The notes under the pieces are model-generated. The model had not been told where the DNA came from. It worked only from the letters and a program-made list of their open reading frames with translations, and did not search any database. Made by a program: the position numbers and the translations under genes. This document shows positions 1-6,445 of a stretch of DNA of 6,445 nt, piece after piece (the stretch's first letter is position 1; each line of letters starts with the position of its first letter). This DNA is from an uncultured Armatimonadota bacterium. GTDB lineage: Bacteria; Armatimonadota; Armatimonadia; Armatimonadales; Armatimonadaceae. Where the stretch lies: contig CAIRTT010000379.1 in the NCBI GenBank assembly GCA_903881535.1, forward strand, positions 1 to 6,445, in the 5' to 3' direction.

Positions 1-43
1 ACTCAATGGCTTTCCGCGTAGCGCTTATCTCGAAGACAAATGC

Positions 44-61
44 AAAAAGCCCACCGGCTTT
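44..61 (-). terminator. Rho-independent terminator downstream of the YiaAB-like gene
   Basis: Read on the minus strand, AAAGCC (61-56) and GGCTTT (51-46) form a perfect 6-bp stem around the loop GGTG. The stem runs into TTTTT (48-44). This is a compact intrinsic terminator for minus-strand transcription leaving the YiaAB-like gene about 50 bases upstream. On the plus strand the stem is followed only by TTTCC, so termination in that direction would be weak. Confidence 0.7.
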
Positions 62-79
62 CCAGTGGACTTGCATCGA

Positions 80-108
80 AACGAAACGCCTAATCCCAAA
101 AATTAGGC
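80..108 (-). terminator. Possible weak terminator hairpin just after the YiaAB stop codon
   Basis: GCCTAAT and ATTAGGC (88-94 and 102-108) form a 7-bp inverted repeat with a 7-nt loop, beginning one base after the TAG stop of the YiaAB reading frame. On the minus strand it is followed by GTTTCGTTTCG, a broken T-rich tail. It could be a first, leaky terminator in tandem with the stronger one at 44-61, or an mRNA 3'-end stabilising stem. Confidence 0.35.
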
Positions 109-384
109 CTACGGGTTGATCTCATACTCCTTCAAAATGTGCGCCGTCTTCGCTTCACTAATCCTGTGATGAATCTTCCTTGACTCATGGTGACCACGTA
201 GCGCCTTCGACAGCGTGAATGCAGACTGCACTGTTCCGAAAAAGCCCATCGTCAGAAATCCCTTGATTCATAACTCCGCTGGCAGCCACCAAATACCGAT
301 GATCATCGCGATACAGCTAACGGCAAACGATGCATGAACAAAGAACATCCACGCTGGGCTGTCCTGATTGATTGTTGGTTCCAT
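109..384 (-). pseudogene. YiaA/YiaB-family two-helix inner-membrane protein, interrupted by an in-frame TGA
   Basis: From ATG at 384 the frame encodes 38 residues, beginning MEPTINQDSPAWMFFVHASF and ending IGIWWLPAEL. A TGA follows at 270-268. The same frame then continues for 52 codons (IKGFLTMGFF..., ...SAFTLSKALRGHHESRK..., ending KEYEINP) to TAG at 111-109. Both halves fit the YiaAB two-helix domain from memory: a first hydrophobic helix (about residues 11-33), a short turn, a second hydrophobic stretch (about 41-55), then a charged tail of the SFTLAKxxRDxHEA type. In relatives I recall, the residue between the halves is Trp (a 'VWIKGF' motif), so one TGG-to-TGA change explains the break. 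Read through, the product is 91 residues, a normal family length. The biochemical function of the family is unknown. The start at 384 is preferred because an upstream ATG at 474 lies in the valS terminator. No Shine-Dalgarno is visible. It may be a recent pseudogene, a sequencing error, or a readthrough gene. Confidence 0.8.
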
Positions 385-434
385 GGTGTAAGCATAGCGC
401 CGGTGCAGCCACCCTTGGCTGAGGCAAAAGGCAC

Positions 435-470
435 AAAGAAAAGTCCCGGTAGAACCAATTAAACCGGGAC
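435..470 (-). terminator. Rho-independent terminator of valS
   Basis: On the minus strand, GTCCCGGT (470-463) and ACCGGGAC (450-443) form a perfect 8-bp stem with a 12-nt A/T-rich loop, followed at once by TTTTCTTT (442-435). It begins 30 bases after the valS stop codon and is a convincing intrinsic terminator. A second 5' arm, AAAGTCCC (485-478), could instead pair with GGGACTTT (447-440). Confidence 0.85.
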
Positions 471-499
471 TCATGAAGGGACTTTAGACCCCCATTGGC

Positions 500-3184
500 T
501 TAGTCGAGGTGCTCAAGACGCTCCGCGACTTTACCCCGCCGCTCAAGTAATTCCGCCTGCTGTCCGCGTGCTTTGGCAACCACTGCCTCCGGCGCCTTCT
601 CAGCAAACGTTGGGTCACTCAAGCGCCCAGCAAGCCCAGCAAGGTCCTTGTCAATCTTTGCGAGCTCGCCCGACAGACGCTTACGCTCAGCCTCGATGAC
701 CTCTGGTGTCGCGCTTGGCCTCGGTAAACGTACCTCGCCAACCGATGTCACCGCAAGGAAGCCATCCTCTGGACCAACCTCGAAATGCACCGCATCACAC
801 TTTGTCAGGTAACGGACCAACGACTCGCTTGCTGCAACCGATGCCTTGATTTCATCCGTGGCCGCATTTAAGTAAATGTCTCCACCCTTCTTCAGCTGGT
901 TTTCCGCCTGAATGTTTCGCGTTGCACGAATGACTTCGCGAACCGTATCCCATCGCCCGACGGCGGCTTCATCACGAGGCGTTGAACCGGCGGCCGGATA
1001 CGTAGCCTGCATTAAGTGCTCAACACCCGCACGCTCACGCGCAAATGGAAGCTGCTGCCAAATGGCTTCTGTTAGGAATGGCAACACTGGGTGCATAAGC
1101 TTCAGCGAACGATCCAGCACATGCCAGAGAACCGCCTTGGCTGTCGCTTCAGAGCCATCGGTGGCACTTAGGCGAGGCTTCGCCGCTTCGATATACCAGT
1201 CACAGAAGTCATCCCAGAAGAACTCTTGAATCGCCCGGCTCGCATCGTCCATGCGATACGTATCAAAACCCGTAGCGACCGCCTCTGCCGTCTGGTCAAG
1301 ACGCGCAAGAATCCACCGGTCGACCAGGTCATCCGATGCAGGCAGCTCAGCAGGAGGCTCATAGCCATCCAGGTTCATCAGGACAAAGCGACTTGCATTC
1401 CAAATCTTGTTGCAGAAATTACGCGCCTGCTCAACCTGATCCTGCTTGTTGTCACGGATCGGCTTTACGCGAATATCCTGACGCAAACCCGCCTCGCGCA
1501 TTAGTGCAAAGCGGAGCGCATCCGCGCCGTAGAGGTCGATGAGGTCAACCGGATCAACACCATTTCCCTTGGACTTACTCATCCGGCTGCCATGCTCATC
1601 CAAAATCGTCGCATGGATATAAACCGTGTCAAATGGCTTTTCACCGAGGAAGTACTCACCGGTCATCACCATCCGGGCAACCCAGAGATACATAATCTCC
1701 TGCGCCGTCGAAAGCAAACTCGTCGGATACCACTGCTTCAGCGAATCCGTATTCTCCGGCCAGCCAAGCGTCGCAAATGGCCACAATGCAGAGCTAAACC
1801 AGGTGTCCAAAACATCATCCGATTGGACAATATCTGTACTACCAAGCTTCTCTGCAGCGACATCGGCAGTGCGCGCAAACACCCAGTTCTCTGCAACCGT
1901 TGGGTCGGAATCAGCTTTGCGCCAAACAGGCAGGCGGTGTCCCCACCACAGGCCGCGGCTGATCGGCCAGTCCCGAATATTCTCCAACCAGCGCACATAC
2001 GTCTCACTGTAGCGCTCAGGGACGAAGTTAATGTGCCCAGATGTCGCAGCATCGATAGCCTTATCCACCATCGGGGTGCCTGACATCTTGCAGAACCACT
2101 GATGACTTGGGCGTGGCTCAATCACGGCACCTGAACGGTCACAGTGAGGCACTTTATGGCGATATGCTTCGACTTTCACGAGGAAACCTGCGGCATCGAG
2201 ATCGGCCACAACACGCTTGCGCGCTTCAAACCGATCAAGGCCTGCGTAAACACCGGCCGCTTCCGTCATCCGGGCATCCGGGCCAATCACCTCAATACGA
2301 GGCAGATTGTTTCGAAGACCGCATTCAAAGTCATTTGCATCGTGGAAAGGCGTGACCTTGACCGCACCAGTTCCAAACTCGAGCTTGACAAAATCATCGG
2401 CAACAACCGGAATCAGCCGCCCAAGGAGAGGAACATCGATGAGCTTGCCAATGACATTTGTGTAGCGTTGATCTTCCGGATGCACAGCAACCGCTGTATC
2501 GCCAAGCATTGTTTCGGGGCGCGTCGTCGCCACGATGACGTCGCCACTGCCATCTGCGAGTGGATAACGTAAATGCCAGAGGTGGCCATCAAGCTCTTTG
2601 TCTTCAACCTCGATGTCCGAAATGGCCGTCATCAGCTTTGGTGACCAGTTCACCATCCGCTCACCGAGGTAAATGTAACCCTCCGCATGCCACTTGCCAA
2701 AGACATCCATGATGGCATCCACATAGGGCTGGTCCATCGTAAAACGCAGCCGGCGCCAGTCGTACGAACAGCCAAGACGCTGCATCTGGCCGACGATCCG
2801 ATCGCCGTATTCCTGCTTCCATTCCCAGACGCGCTCGACAAACTTCTCACGCCCGAGGTCCTGGCGGGTCAGGCCTTCGGTTGCGATTCGCTTCTCGACA
2901 ACCGACTGCGTGGCGATGCCAGCGTGGTCTGTGCCCGGAAGGATAAGGACGTTATAGCCAAGCATCCGCTTCCAGCGCCCCAGCGTGTCCATAATCGTGT
3001 TGTTGAGCGCGTGCCCGATATGGAGTGCACCCGTGACGTTTGGTGGCGGAATCGTGATGCAGTACGGCGGCCGGCCAGACTCTAAATCCGGTTCAGCATT
3101 AAAACAGCCTGTCTCCAGCCATCGCTTATAAATGTCGGCTTCCGTCGCGTGCGGTTCGTACCGCGTTGAAAGTTCCACTGCCAT
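500..3184 (-). CDS. valS: Valine--tRNA ligase (valyl-tRNA synthetase)
   Basis: A complete class I aminoacyl-tRNA synthetase of 894 residues, normal for bacterial ValRS. It charges tRNA-Val with valine in the cytoplasm using ATP and edits mischarged threonine. Landmarks in order: the HIGH signature in ALHIGHAL (residues 55-58); the CP1 editing domain with TTRPETM (220-226) and GTGAVKVTP (271-279); DWPISRGLWWGH leading back into the catalytic core (about 405-416); DTWFSSALWPF (about 460-470); the KMSKS loop as RMSKS (534-538); the helical anticodon-binding domain (about 618-740); and the C-terminal coiled-coil tRNA arm rich in E, R, K and L (about 830-894). The start is ATG at 3184, six bases after GAGGTG. 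An in-frame ATG at 3256 lies inside the T-box terminator and is not credible. The stop is TAA. All 27 Trp codons are TGG. A T-box in the leader regulates it, and a terminator follows at 435-470. Confidence 0.98.
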   Translation of the reverse strand: MAVELSTRYEPHATEADIYKRWLETGCFNAEPDLESGRPPYCITIPPPNVTGALHIGHALNNTIMDTLGRWKRMLGYNVLILPGTDHAGIATQSVVEKRIATEGLTRQDLGREKFVERVWEWKQEYGDRIVGQMQRLGCSYDWRRLRFTMDQPYVDAIMDVFGKWHAEGYIYLGERMVNWSPKLMTAISDIEVEDKELDGHLWHLRYPLADGSGDVIVATTRPETMLGDTAVAVHPEDQRYTNVIGKLIDVPLLGRLIPVVADDFVKLEFGTGAVKVTPFHDANDFECGLRNNLPRIEVIGPDARMTEAAGVYAGLDRFEARKRVVADLDAAGFLVKVEAYRHKVPHCDRSGAVIEPRPSHQWFCKMSGTPMVDKAIDAATSGHINFVPERYSETYVRWLENIRDWPISRGLWWGHRLPVWRKADSDPTVAENWVFARTADVAAEKLGSTDIVQSDDVLDTWFSSALWPFATLGWPENTDSLKQWYPTSLLSTAQEIMYLWVARMVMTGEYFLGEKPFDTVYIHATILDEHGSRMSKSKGNGVDPVDLIDLYGADALRFALMREAGLRQDIRVKPIRDNKQDQVEQARNFCNKIWNASRFVLMNLDGYEPPAELPASDDLVDRWILARLDQTAEAVATGFDTYRMDDASRAIQEFFWDDFCDWYIEAAKPRLSATDGSEATAKAVLWHVLDRSLKLMHPVLPFLTEAIWQQLPFARERAGVEHLMQATYPAAGSTPRDEAAVGRWDTVREVIRATRNIQAENQLKKGGDIYLNAATDEIKASVAASESLVRYLTKCDAVHFEVGPEDGFLAVTSVGEVRLPRPSATPEVIEAERKRLSGELAKIDKDLAGLAGRLSDPTFAEKAPEAVVAKARGQQAELLERRGKVAERLEHLD

Positions 3185-3190
3185 CTCTAA

Positions 3191-3196
3191 CACCTC
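3191..3196 (-). promoter_or_regulatory. Ribosome binding site that fixes the valS start
   Basis: GAGGTG lies 6 bases before ATG at 3184, a strong Shine-Dalgarno match. It sits just after the T-box terminator's T-run, so it is reached only by transcripts that escape attenuation. It decides between the start at 3184 and the longer frame from 3256. Confidence 0.85.
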
Positions 3197-3210
3197 TTGT
3201 TCATCCAGAC

Positions 3211-3273
3211 AAACAAAAACCCCACGTCCAATGAGGGGAAGCCTTTCGGCCTCCACCTCAGGGACGCAGGGTT
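3211..3273 (-). terminator. Conditional terminator of the valS T-box
   Basis: A long interrupted hairpin is built from consecutive paired blocks: AACCC (3273-3269) with GGGTT (3222-3218); CGTCC (3266-3262) with GGACG (3229-3225); TGAGG (3260-3256) with CCTCA (3236-3232); and GGAGGCC (3254-3248) with GGCTTCC (3243-3237, one G-U pair), closed by a GAAA tetraloop. The T-run TTTTTGTTT follows at 3219-3211. Its 5' arm uses the same bases as the antiterminator (3278-3260), so only one of the two can form. Confidence 0.9.
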
Positions 3274-3436
3274 AAAACTGCGCGGTACCACCCTGATTCA
3301 GGTGGATATTCTCCACCTGCACTTCATTCGCGGTCAGCTCCTCGGCGACATTCCACGGCATCCACTCACCGGGCTCACAGCCTAGGCCCGGCTCTCTGAC
3401 AGTGGCGCATCCGTGTACTCTTCCGGTTCTACGCTG
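3211..3436 (-). ncRNA. T-box riboswitch (tRNA-Val sensing) in the valS leader
   Basis: This is a cis-acting leader RNA that reads the charging state of tRNA-Val. Stem I: AGTA (3419-3416) on the 5' side of the specifier loop; helices CACGG (3415-3411) with CCGTG (3358-3354) and CCACT (3405-3401) with AGTGG (3366-3362); the AGAGAG bulge (3397-3392); and CCGGG with CCCGG closing the distal loop. The specifier loop reads GAATGTCG, placing Val codon GUC at 3349-3347. Stem III is a perfect 8-bp hairpin (3319-3299). The T-box sequence AGGGTGGTACCGCG (3294-3281) has a UGGU bulge that complements ACCA, as expected for tRNA-Val. The antiterminator pairs AGGG with CCCT (3263-3260) and GCGCAG with CTGCGT. 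Uncharged tRNA-Val should stabilise it and allow valS transcription; charged tRNA should favour the terminator. The basal helix CAGC/GCTG (3436-3433 with 3338-3335) is tentative, so the 5' end is approximate. Confidence 0.95.
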
Positions 3437-3494
3437 CGTATTCGCTTCAGCCTGTATGCTATCGCATCACGTATACGAACCGGAATTCTTCCCC
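3437..3494. other. Divergent upstream region, promoters not resolved
   Basis: This gap between the T-box leader (minus) and the epimerase start (plus) must hold the promoter for valS and probably that for the epimerase gene. On the minus strand TAGCAT (3461-3456) has the TAnnnT form of a -10 box at a suitable distance from the leader, but no good -35 is seen. On the plus strand TATACG (3472-3477) is a possible -10, also without a clear -35. No operator repeat stands out. Confidence 0.3.
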
Positions 3495-4469
3495 TTGAAA
3501 ATCGCACTCATCGGCGGCACCATCTTCCTCGGGCGCGCAATCACGGATGCCGCCTTGGCTGGCGGACACTCGGTCATGCACCTCAATCGTGGCAAATCCA
3601 ACCCAACTGCCTTTACGGAAATCACAACCATTACCGGTGACCGCAGCGACAGAAATGCTCTAAAAGCCCTTATCGACTCAGCTCCAGATGTCATTCTCGA
3701 CACCTGCGGCTACTCTCCTGGGGTTGTCCAGCTTTCATCAAATGCAGCCGCCGAAGCAAACATCCCGTACTGCTTTATCTCAACCGTGAGTGTCTATGTT
3801 GGCTGGCCAACGCATTCGACAGCTGAGTCATCTGCTGTCCACCCTTGCCCCGATGACATTGCGCCCGTAACGGGTGAGACCTACGGCGGTCTGAAAGCAC
3901 GGTGTGAGGACATGGTGCGGATGTCGTATCCCGATAACCACATCATCGTCCGCCCGGGATTGATTGTCGGTCCTCATGATGTAAGTGATCGCTTTGCATA
4001 TTGGGTCCGGCGCATTGATGAAGGTGGATCTGTCATCGCGCCTGAGGGCCCGAATTACCCGACCCAATTCATTTATGTACGTGACCTCGCGGACTTTGTT
4101 CTTCTGCTAATCAGCAACAGAATACGCGGGACGTTCAACGCGGATGGCCCTGTCGTGACGCTTGGGACGCTTCTCAACACGATTCAGGCAAGCAGTGCTG
4201 CGGAAAGCAAAGTTGTCTATCTTCCCGGTGATGTTCTGACTGAGAACGGTGTCCAGCCGTGGAGTGAGCTGCCGCTTTGGATTCCGGGTCTAACGGGAAC
4301 GGATGGCAGTACGGACACACAAAAAGCAACACAGTACGGGCTCCTCGCGCGCCCGCTCAGCGAAACCGTAACTGCCACCCGCGAATGGCTAGTATCAGAT
4401 ACCCGTTCGGTGAAATGGGTCAGGACATTGACAAAAGAAAAGGAGCAGAGCCTGTTGTCAATCATCTGA
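3495..4469 (+). CDS. NAD(P)-dependent epimerase/dehydratase-family protein (extended SDR-like)
   Basis: Encodes 324 residues with a Rossmann fold of the sugar-nucleotide epimerase/dehydratase superfamily. The N-terminus MKIALIGGTIFLGRA carries the dinucleotide-binding glycine motif (G7, G8, G13). NRGKSNP (31-37) follows the second strand, where cofactor specificity is usually set. DTCGYSPGVV (69-78) and ISTVSVY (95-101) precede the catalytic YxxxK, seen as Tyr130 and Lys134 in TGETYGGLKA. RPGLIVGPHD (153-162) and QFIYVRDLAD (191-200) are typical of this family. Its members are predicted cytoplasmic oxidoreductases; the substrate cannot be read from the sequence. I place the start at TTG 3495 because the conserved fold begins there. 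In-frame ATGs at 3456 and 3402 would add 13 or 31 unconserved residues, the latter drawn from antisense T-box sequence. No strong Shine-Dalgarno precedes the TTG. The stop is TGA. The gene converges on the metalloprotease gene with 41 bases between. Confidence 0.88.
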   Translation: MKIALIGGTIFLGRAITDAALAGGHSVMHLNRGKSNPTAFTEITTITGDRSDRNALKALIDSAPDVILDTCGYSPGVVQLSSNAAAEANIPYCFISTVSVYVGWPTHSTAESSAVHPCPDDIAPVTGETYGGLKARCEDMVRMSYPDNHIIVRPGLIVGPHDVSDRFAYWVRRIDEGGSVIAPEGPNYPTQFIYVRDLADFVLLLISNRIRGTFNADGPVVTLGTLLNTIQASSAAESKVVYLPGDVLTENGVQPWSELPLWIPGLTGTDGSTDTQKATQYGLLARPLSETVTATREWLVSDTRSVKWVRTLTKEKEQSLLSII

Positions 4470-4484
4470 CAGAGGTCCTGCTCC
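4431..4484 (-). terminator. Rho-independent terminator of the metalloprotease gene, inside the epimerase 3' end
   Basis: On the minus strand GGAGCAG (4484-4478) pairs with CTGCTCC (4448-4442). Inside, CCTCTGTCA pairs with TGACAACAGG through a small internal loop (CCT/AGG and TGTCA/TGACA blocks). The hairpin is followed by TTTTCTTTTGT (4441-4431). It starts 26 bases after the protease stop codon. The plus-strand side has no T-run, so it should act only on minus-strand transcripts. Most of it lies within the last 13 codons of the epimerase gene. Confidence 0.85.
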
Positions 4485-4510
4485 CTACGAGACATCACCG
4501 TCGCAGCTGA

Positions 4511-6445
4511 CTAAGGCAGCACCTTGCCGCCCATCAGGGATTGCAGTAGCCCCGGGGGCAAACCGCCCCCGCCGCCGCCGCTCGAAATCGTCACTTTCGC
4601 ATCGAGTGTGCGCGTAATTCGCTGCACCGTGTCCGCGATGTGATACTTCGTCATCCGGTCCATCTTAGCCGTATTGACCTTGCCAAGTTTTACACGAAGG
4701 GCCTGAAGCTGGATACTTGCTACCATCCGCATTTCATCCGGGCCACCGCCATTTAGGACGAAGTTGCTCAGTGTCTCCACATGGAGGCGTTGCAGCTGTC
4801 GCCGCGCGGCCGTGGCTGACCGCCCATAGAGGACTTCACTCCACAATGGCATCCCCACAAGCTCCGAATACGTTGCCAAATCCAGCACCGGTTGCTTACG
4901 CGCCTCATCTTTGAAGGCATTGTTGACGACCCGCGACAGAATCTGCGAGGAATAGAGCCTGCGAAGACCCATTTTTTGCACATTGCTCAATGAGTCAGCA
5001 ATCGGATACTCACCCGGTGTCGCAGGGAAGGTATCGAGGCGCGTCTGCAGCTTATCCAAAGCAGCCGCCGGGATTGGCAATGCAAATGCTCCAAAGAGGT
5101 AGTCGTGAAGAGTGGCGATGGCCTTCTTTTGCACGCTTGCCGGGACTGGCCGCAGCGGCGCCGGCGCATTGACATCCCCCTTAAAGGATCGATTAATCGT
5201 TTGCGCACCCACAAACCTTGACACCTGCGCAGTCGATTGGCCAATCTGGTTCACGATCATCCCAAACGATCGCGTGAATTCCACATAGCTGCGTCCGTAC
5301 TTTGGCAGCCGGCCCGGCAGCGCAGTCAACAGTTTCTCGGACATCTCGAGGGACTTTGTCCAATACGCTAGCGGATCTGAACTCAGATCAAAGCGTGTTA
5401 CGGTCGGATCAAAGCTATCCGCAGCCTCGTCCCCTTGGTAGCGATACCCCACTTGCCCGGACTTACGTGCAATCTGGTTGAGGATGGCAACTTCGTCTGC
5501 AGGATCCTTGATACCCTTGCTGTCCGTGTAGCCATACTGAATCGCCCAAAAGTCATAGGGCCCGATGACCGGTGAGAAGAATGGTACATCCTTGTCCTCG
5601 AGAGCCATAATATTGAATGGCGTGTAGTCCATGACACTCGCGGATGTCCCCTTGGTATTGACAAATGTGGAGTTCCCAAGCTGGCCGAGCGTGTATTGAC
5701 TGGATGCAGCAAAGTTATGTCGCAGTCCAAGCAAGTGCCCTGTTTCGTGTGCGATTGCCTCACGGAGGAACTGGCGGACATACTCACGGTTCGACAGCGG
5801 ACCGCGGTTAGCGCCACCTTCCATTGCCTGTAATCCCATCCAGGCATTCATTCGGCCGTGCTCAGCCAGCCGGCACCGGAGGGACTCCTTGCTGCTACCA
5901 AGCATGTCAGCAAAAGGGACACTCTCAGCAACCCTGGAAAACGCCGCCGCTGGGTCTACCGACAGCATTTTCTCAAGCTGGGTGATGCGGACAAATGAGC
6001 TGGTGATATTGATGGAACCGCTCAGCACCTGACCATTTAAGGGATTGAACCTTGCGTGGGCTACTGCGTGGGCGTTGTCAAGCGCATCATCTGTAACCCA
6101 GCGAACGATGTTAAAGCGTGCATCTGCGGTATCAAGCGGCATGTCCTTGGCATCGGCCGGGATAACATCTGGCAGCTGCTTAACCTGGATAACATTTTGC
6201 AACCCAATCGCCACAAAGGCCTTGTTCCACTCCAAAATGCCATCACGGATTGCATCCCGCCATTCAACCGGTATCCCACTATCTAGCCAAAAGACAAGTG
6301 GCTTTACTGGCTCAGAAACCTTGGCATCCGGGTTCTTCTTGCGGACATCAAAGCGGTGGATGTACCGAACCGTCAGATCTTCCTTGTCCTCGCGCGTGAA
6401 GTCCATCGGGCTCGCAGTGGCGTAAGGCTCATTCGTAAAATATCC
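4511..6445 (-). CDS. Zinc-dependent metalloprotease (Met-zincin type, DUF4953/DUF5117-associated), 5' end outside the window
   Basis: The frame is open to the right edge, so the N-terminus (expected signal peptide and DUF5118/DUF5117-like regions) is missing; about 644 residues are visible. ATG at 6406 is probably internal, since the upstream in-frame residues GYFTNEPYA continue the family pattern. Numbering from that Met: SEPVKPLVFWLD (31-42) and the WRDAIRDGILEWNKAF region (49-64) match the entry to the catalytic domain. HETGHLLGLRH (220-230) is a complete metzincin HExxHxxGxxH site: His220, His224 and His230 bind zinc and Glu221 is the catalytic base. SVMDY (257-261) is the Met-turn. IGPYDFWAIQYGY (281-293) is also typical. 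The C-terminal part is helical, ends with six glycines (610-615), then a short hydrophobic LPPGLLQSLMGG tail. Family members are usually exported; substrates are unknown. The stop is TAG and a strong terminator follows. All visible catalytic residues are intact. Confidence 0.93.
   Translation of the reverse strand, partial: GYFTNEPYATASPMDFTREDKEDLTVRYIHRFDVRKKNPDAKVSEPVKPLVFWLDSGIPVEWRDAIRDGILEWNKAFVAIGLQNVIQVKQLPDVIPADAKDMPLDTADARFNIVRWVTDDALDNAHAVAHARFNPLNGQVLSGSINITSSFVRITQLEKMLSVDPAAAFSRVAESVPFADMLGSSKESLRCRLAEHGRMNAWMGLQAMEGGANRGPLSNREYVRQFLREAIAHETGHLLGLRHNFAASSQYTLGQLGNSTFVNTKGTSASVMDYTPFNIMALEDKDVPFFSPVIGPYDFWAIQYGYTDSKGIKDPADEVAILNQIARKSGQVGYRYQGDEAADSFDPTVTRFDLSSDPLAYWTKSLEMSEKLLTALPGRLPKYGRSYVEFTRSFGMIVNQIGQSTAQVSRFVGAQTINRSFKGDVNAPAPLRPVPASVQKKAIATLHDYLFGAFALPIPAAALDKLQTRLDTFPATPGEYPIADSLSNVQKMGLRRLYSSQILSRVVNNAFKDEARKQPVLDLATYSELVGMPLWSEVLYGRSATAARRQLQRLHVETLSNFVLNGGGPDEMRMVASIQLQALRVKLGKVNTAKMDRMTKYHIADTVQRITRTLDAKVTISSGGGGGGLPPGLLQSLMGGKVLP

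Noticed and set aside
2..106. Possible tail of a plus-strand gene: the frame is open from the left edge to TAG at 104-106 (34 codons).
   Set aside because: The stretch is short, resembles no family I know, and contains the minus-strand terminator hairpins. Another plus-strand frame is open for about the same length, so neither can be preferred.
385..474. N-terminal extension of the YiaAB-like protein from ATG at 474.
   Set aside because: Its first codons are made of the valS terminator stem and T-run, and the family domain starts after the ATG at 384.
573..2572. Several plus-strand open frames of 60-163 codons opposite valS.
   Set aside because: They are antisense shadows of a highly conserved synthetase gene, with no family resemblance or plausible ribosome binding sites.
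3185..3256. N-terminal extension of ValRS by 24 residues from ATG at 3256.
   Set aside because: This stretch is the T-box terminator hairpin, its T-run and the ribosome binding site. The strong Shine-Dalgarno supports ATG at 3184.
4467..4514. If TGA meant Trp, the epimerase frame would continue 15 codons from its TGA to TAA at 4512-4514, which could support a recoded genome together with the YiaAB TGA.
   Set aside because: The added stretch is short, runs through the protease terminator hairpin and resembles no family tail. All 41 Trp codons counted in the three large genes are TGG, whereas genomes with TGA=Trp normally use TGA often.
4554..4570. GGGGGC/GCCCCC inverted repeat as a plus-strand terminator for the epimerase.
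   Set aside because: It has no T-run on either strand and is explained by codons for the six-glycine stretch at the protease C-terminus.
4717..6425. Open frames opposite the metalloprotease gene, up to 126 codons.
   Set aside because: They are shadows of the protease reading frame, low in recognisable domain content and with no start signals.

Overview
The window is a compact bacterial chromosome segment of roughly 50-55% G+C (estimated by eye). It carries three well-supported protein genes, one broken small gene and several clear transcription-control RNA structures. The organism cannot be named from the sequence. A transcription-attenuating T-box ahead of valS is typical of Bacillota but also occurs in several other phyla. 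Large Met-zincin proteases of the type at the right edge are common in phyla such as Bacteroidota, Acidobacteriota, Planctomycetota and Armatimonadota. Armatimonadota or a similar less-studied lineage is a weak guess.

Layout, left to right. Positions 1-108 hold one clear and one weaker minus-strand terminator hairpin and no gene I can support. Positions 109-384 (minus) encode a YiaA/YiaB-type two-helix membrane protein. Its reading frame is cut by a single TGA exactly where the family normally has Trp, with a well-preserved second half behind it. Positions 435-470 are the terminator of valS. Positions 500-3184 (minus) are a complete valyl-tRNA synthetase gene. It is preceded at 3211-3436 by a full T-box riboswitch with a GUC (Val) specifier, a UGGU tRNA-acceptor bulge, and mutually exclusive antiterminator and terminator helices. 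Divergently, 3495-4469 (plus) encodes an NAD(P)-dependent epimerase/dehydratase-like protein that probably starts at TTG. It converges on a minus-strand zinc metalloprotease gene (4511 to beyond the right edge), whose terminator hairpin lies across the 3' end of the epimerase gene.

The genes look like separate transcription units rather than one pathway. valS is controlled by the charging state of tRNA-Val; the others show no functional link to it. I found no CRISPR array, insertion sequence, tRNA, rRNA, or phage or defence genes. The two observations most worth following are the in-frame TGA in the YiaAB gene and the valS T-box.
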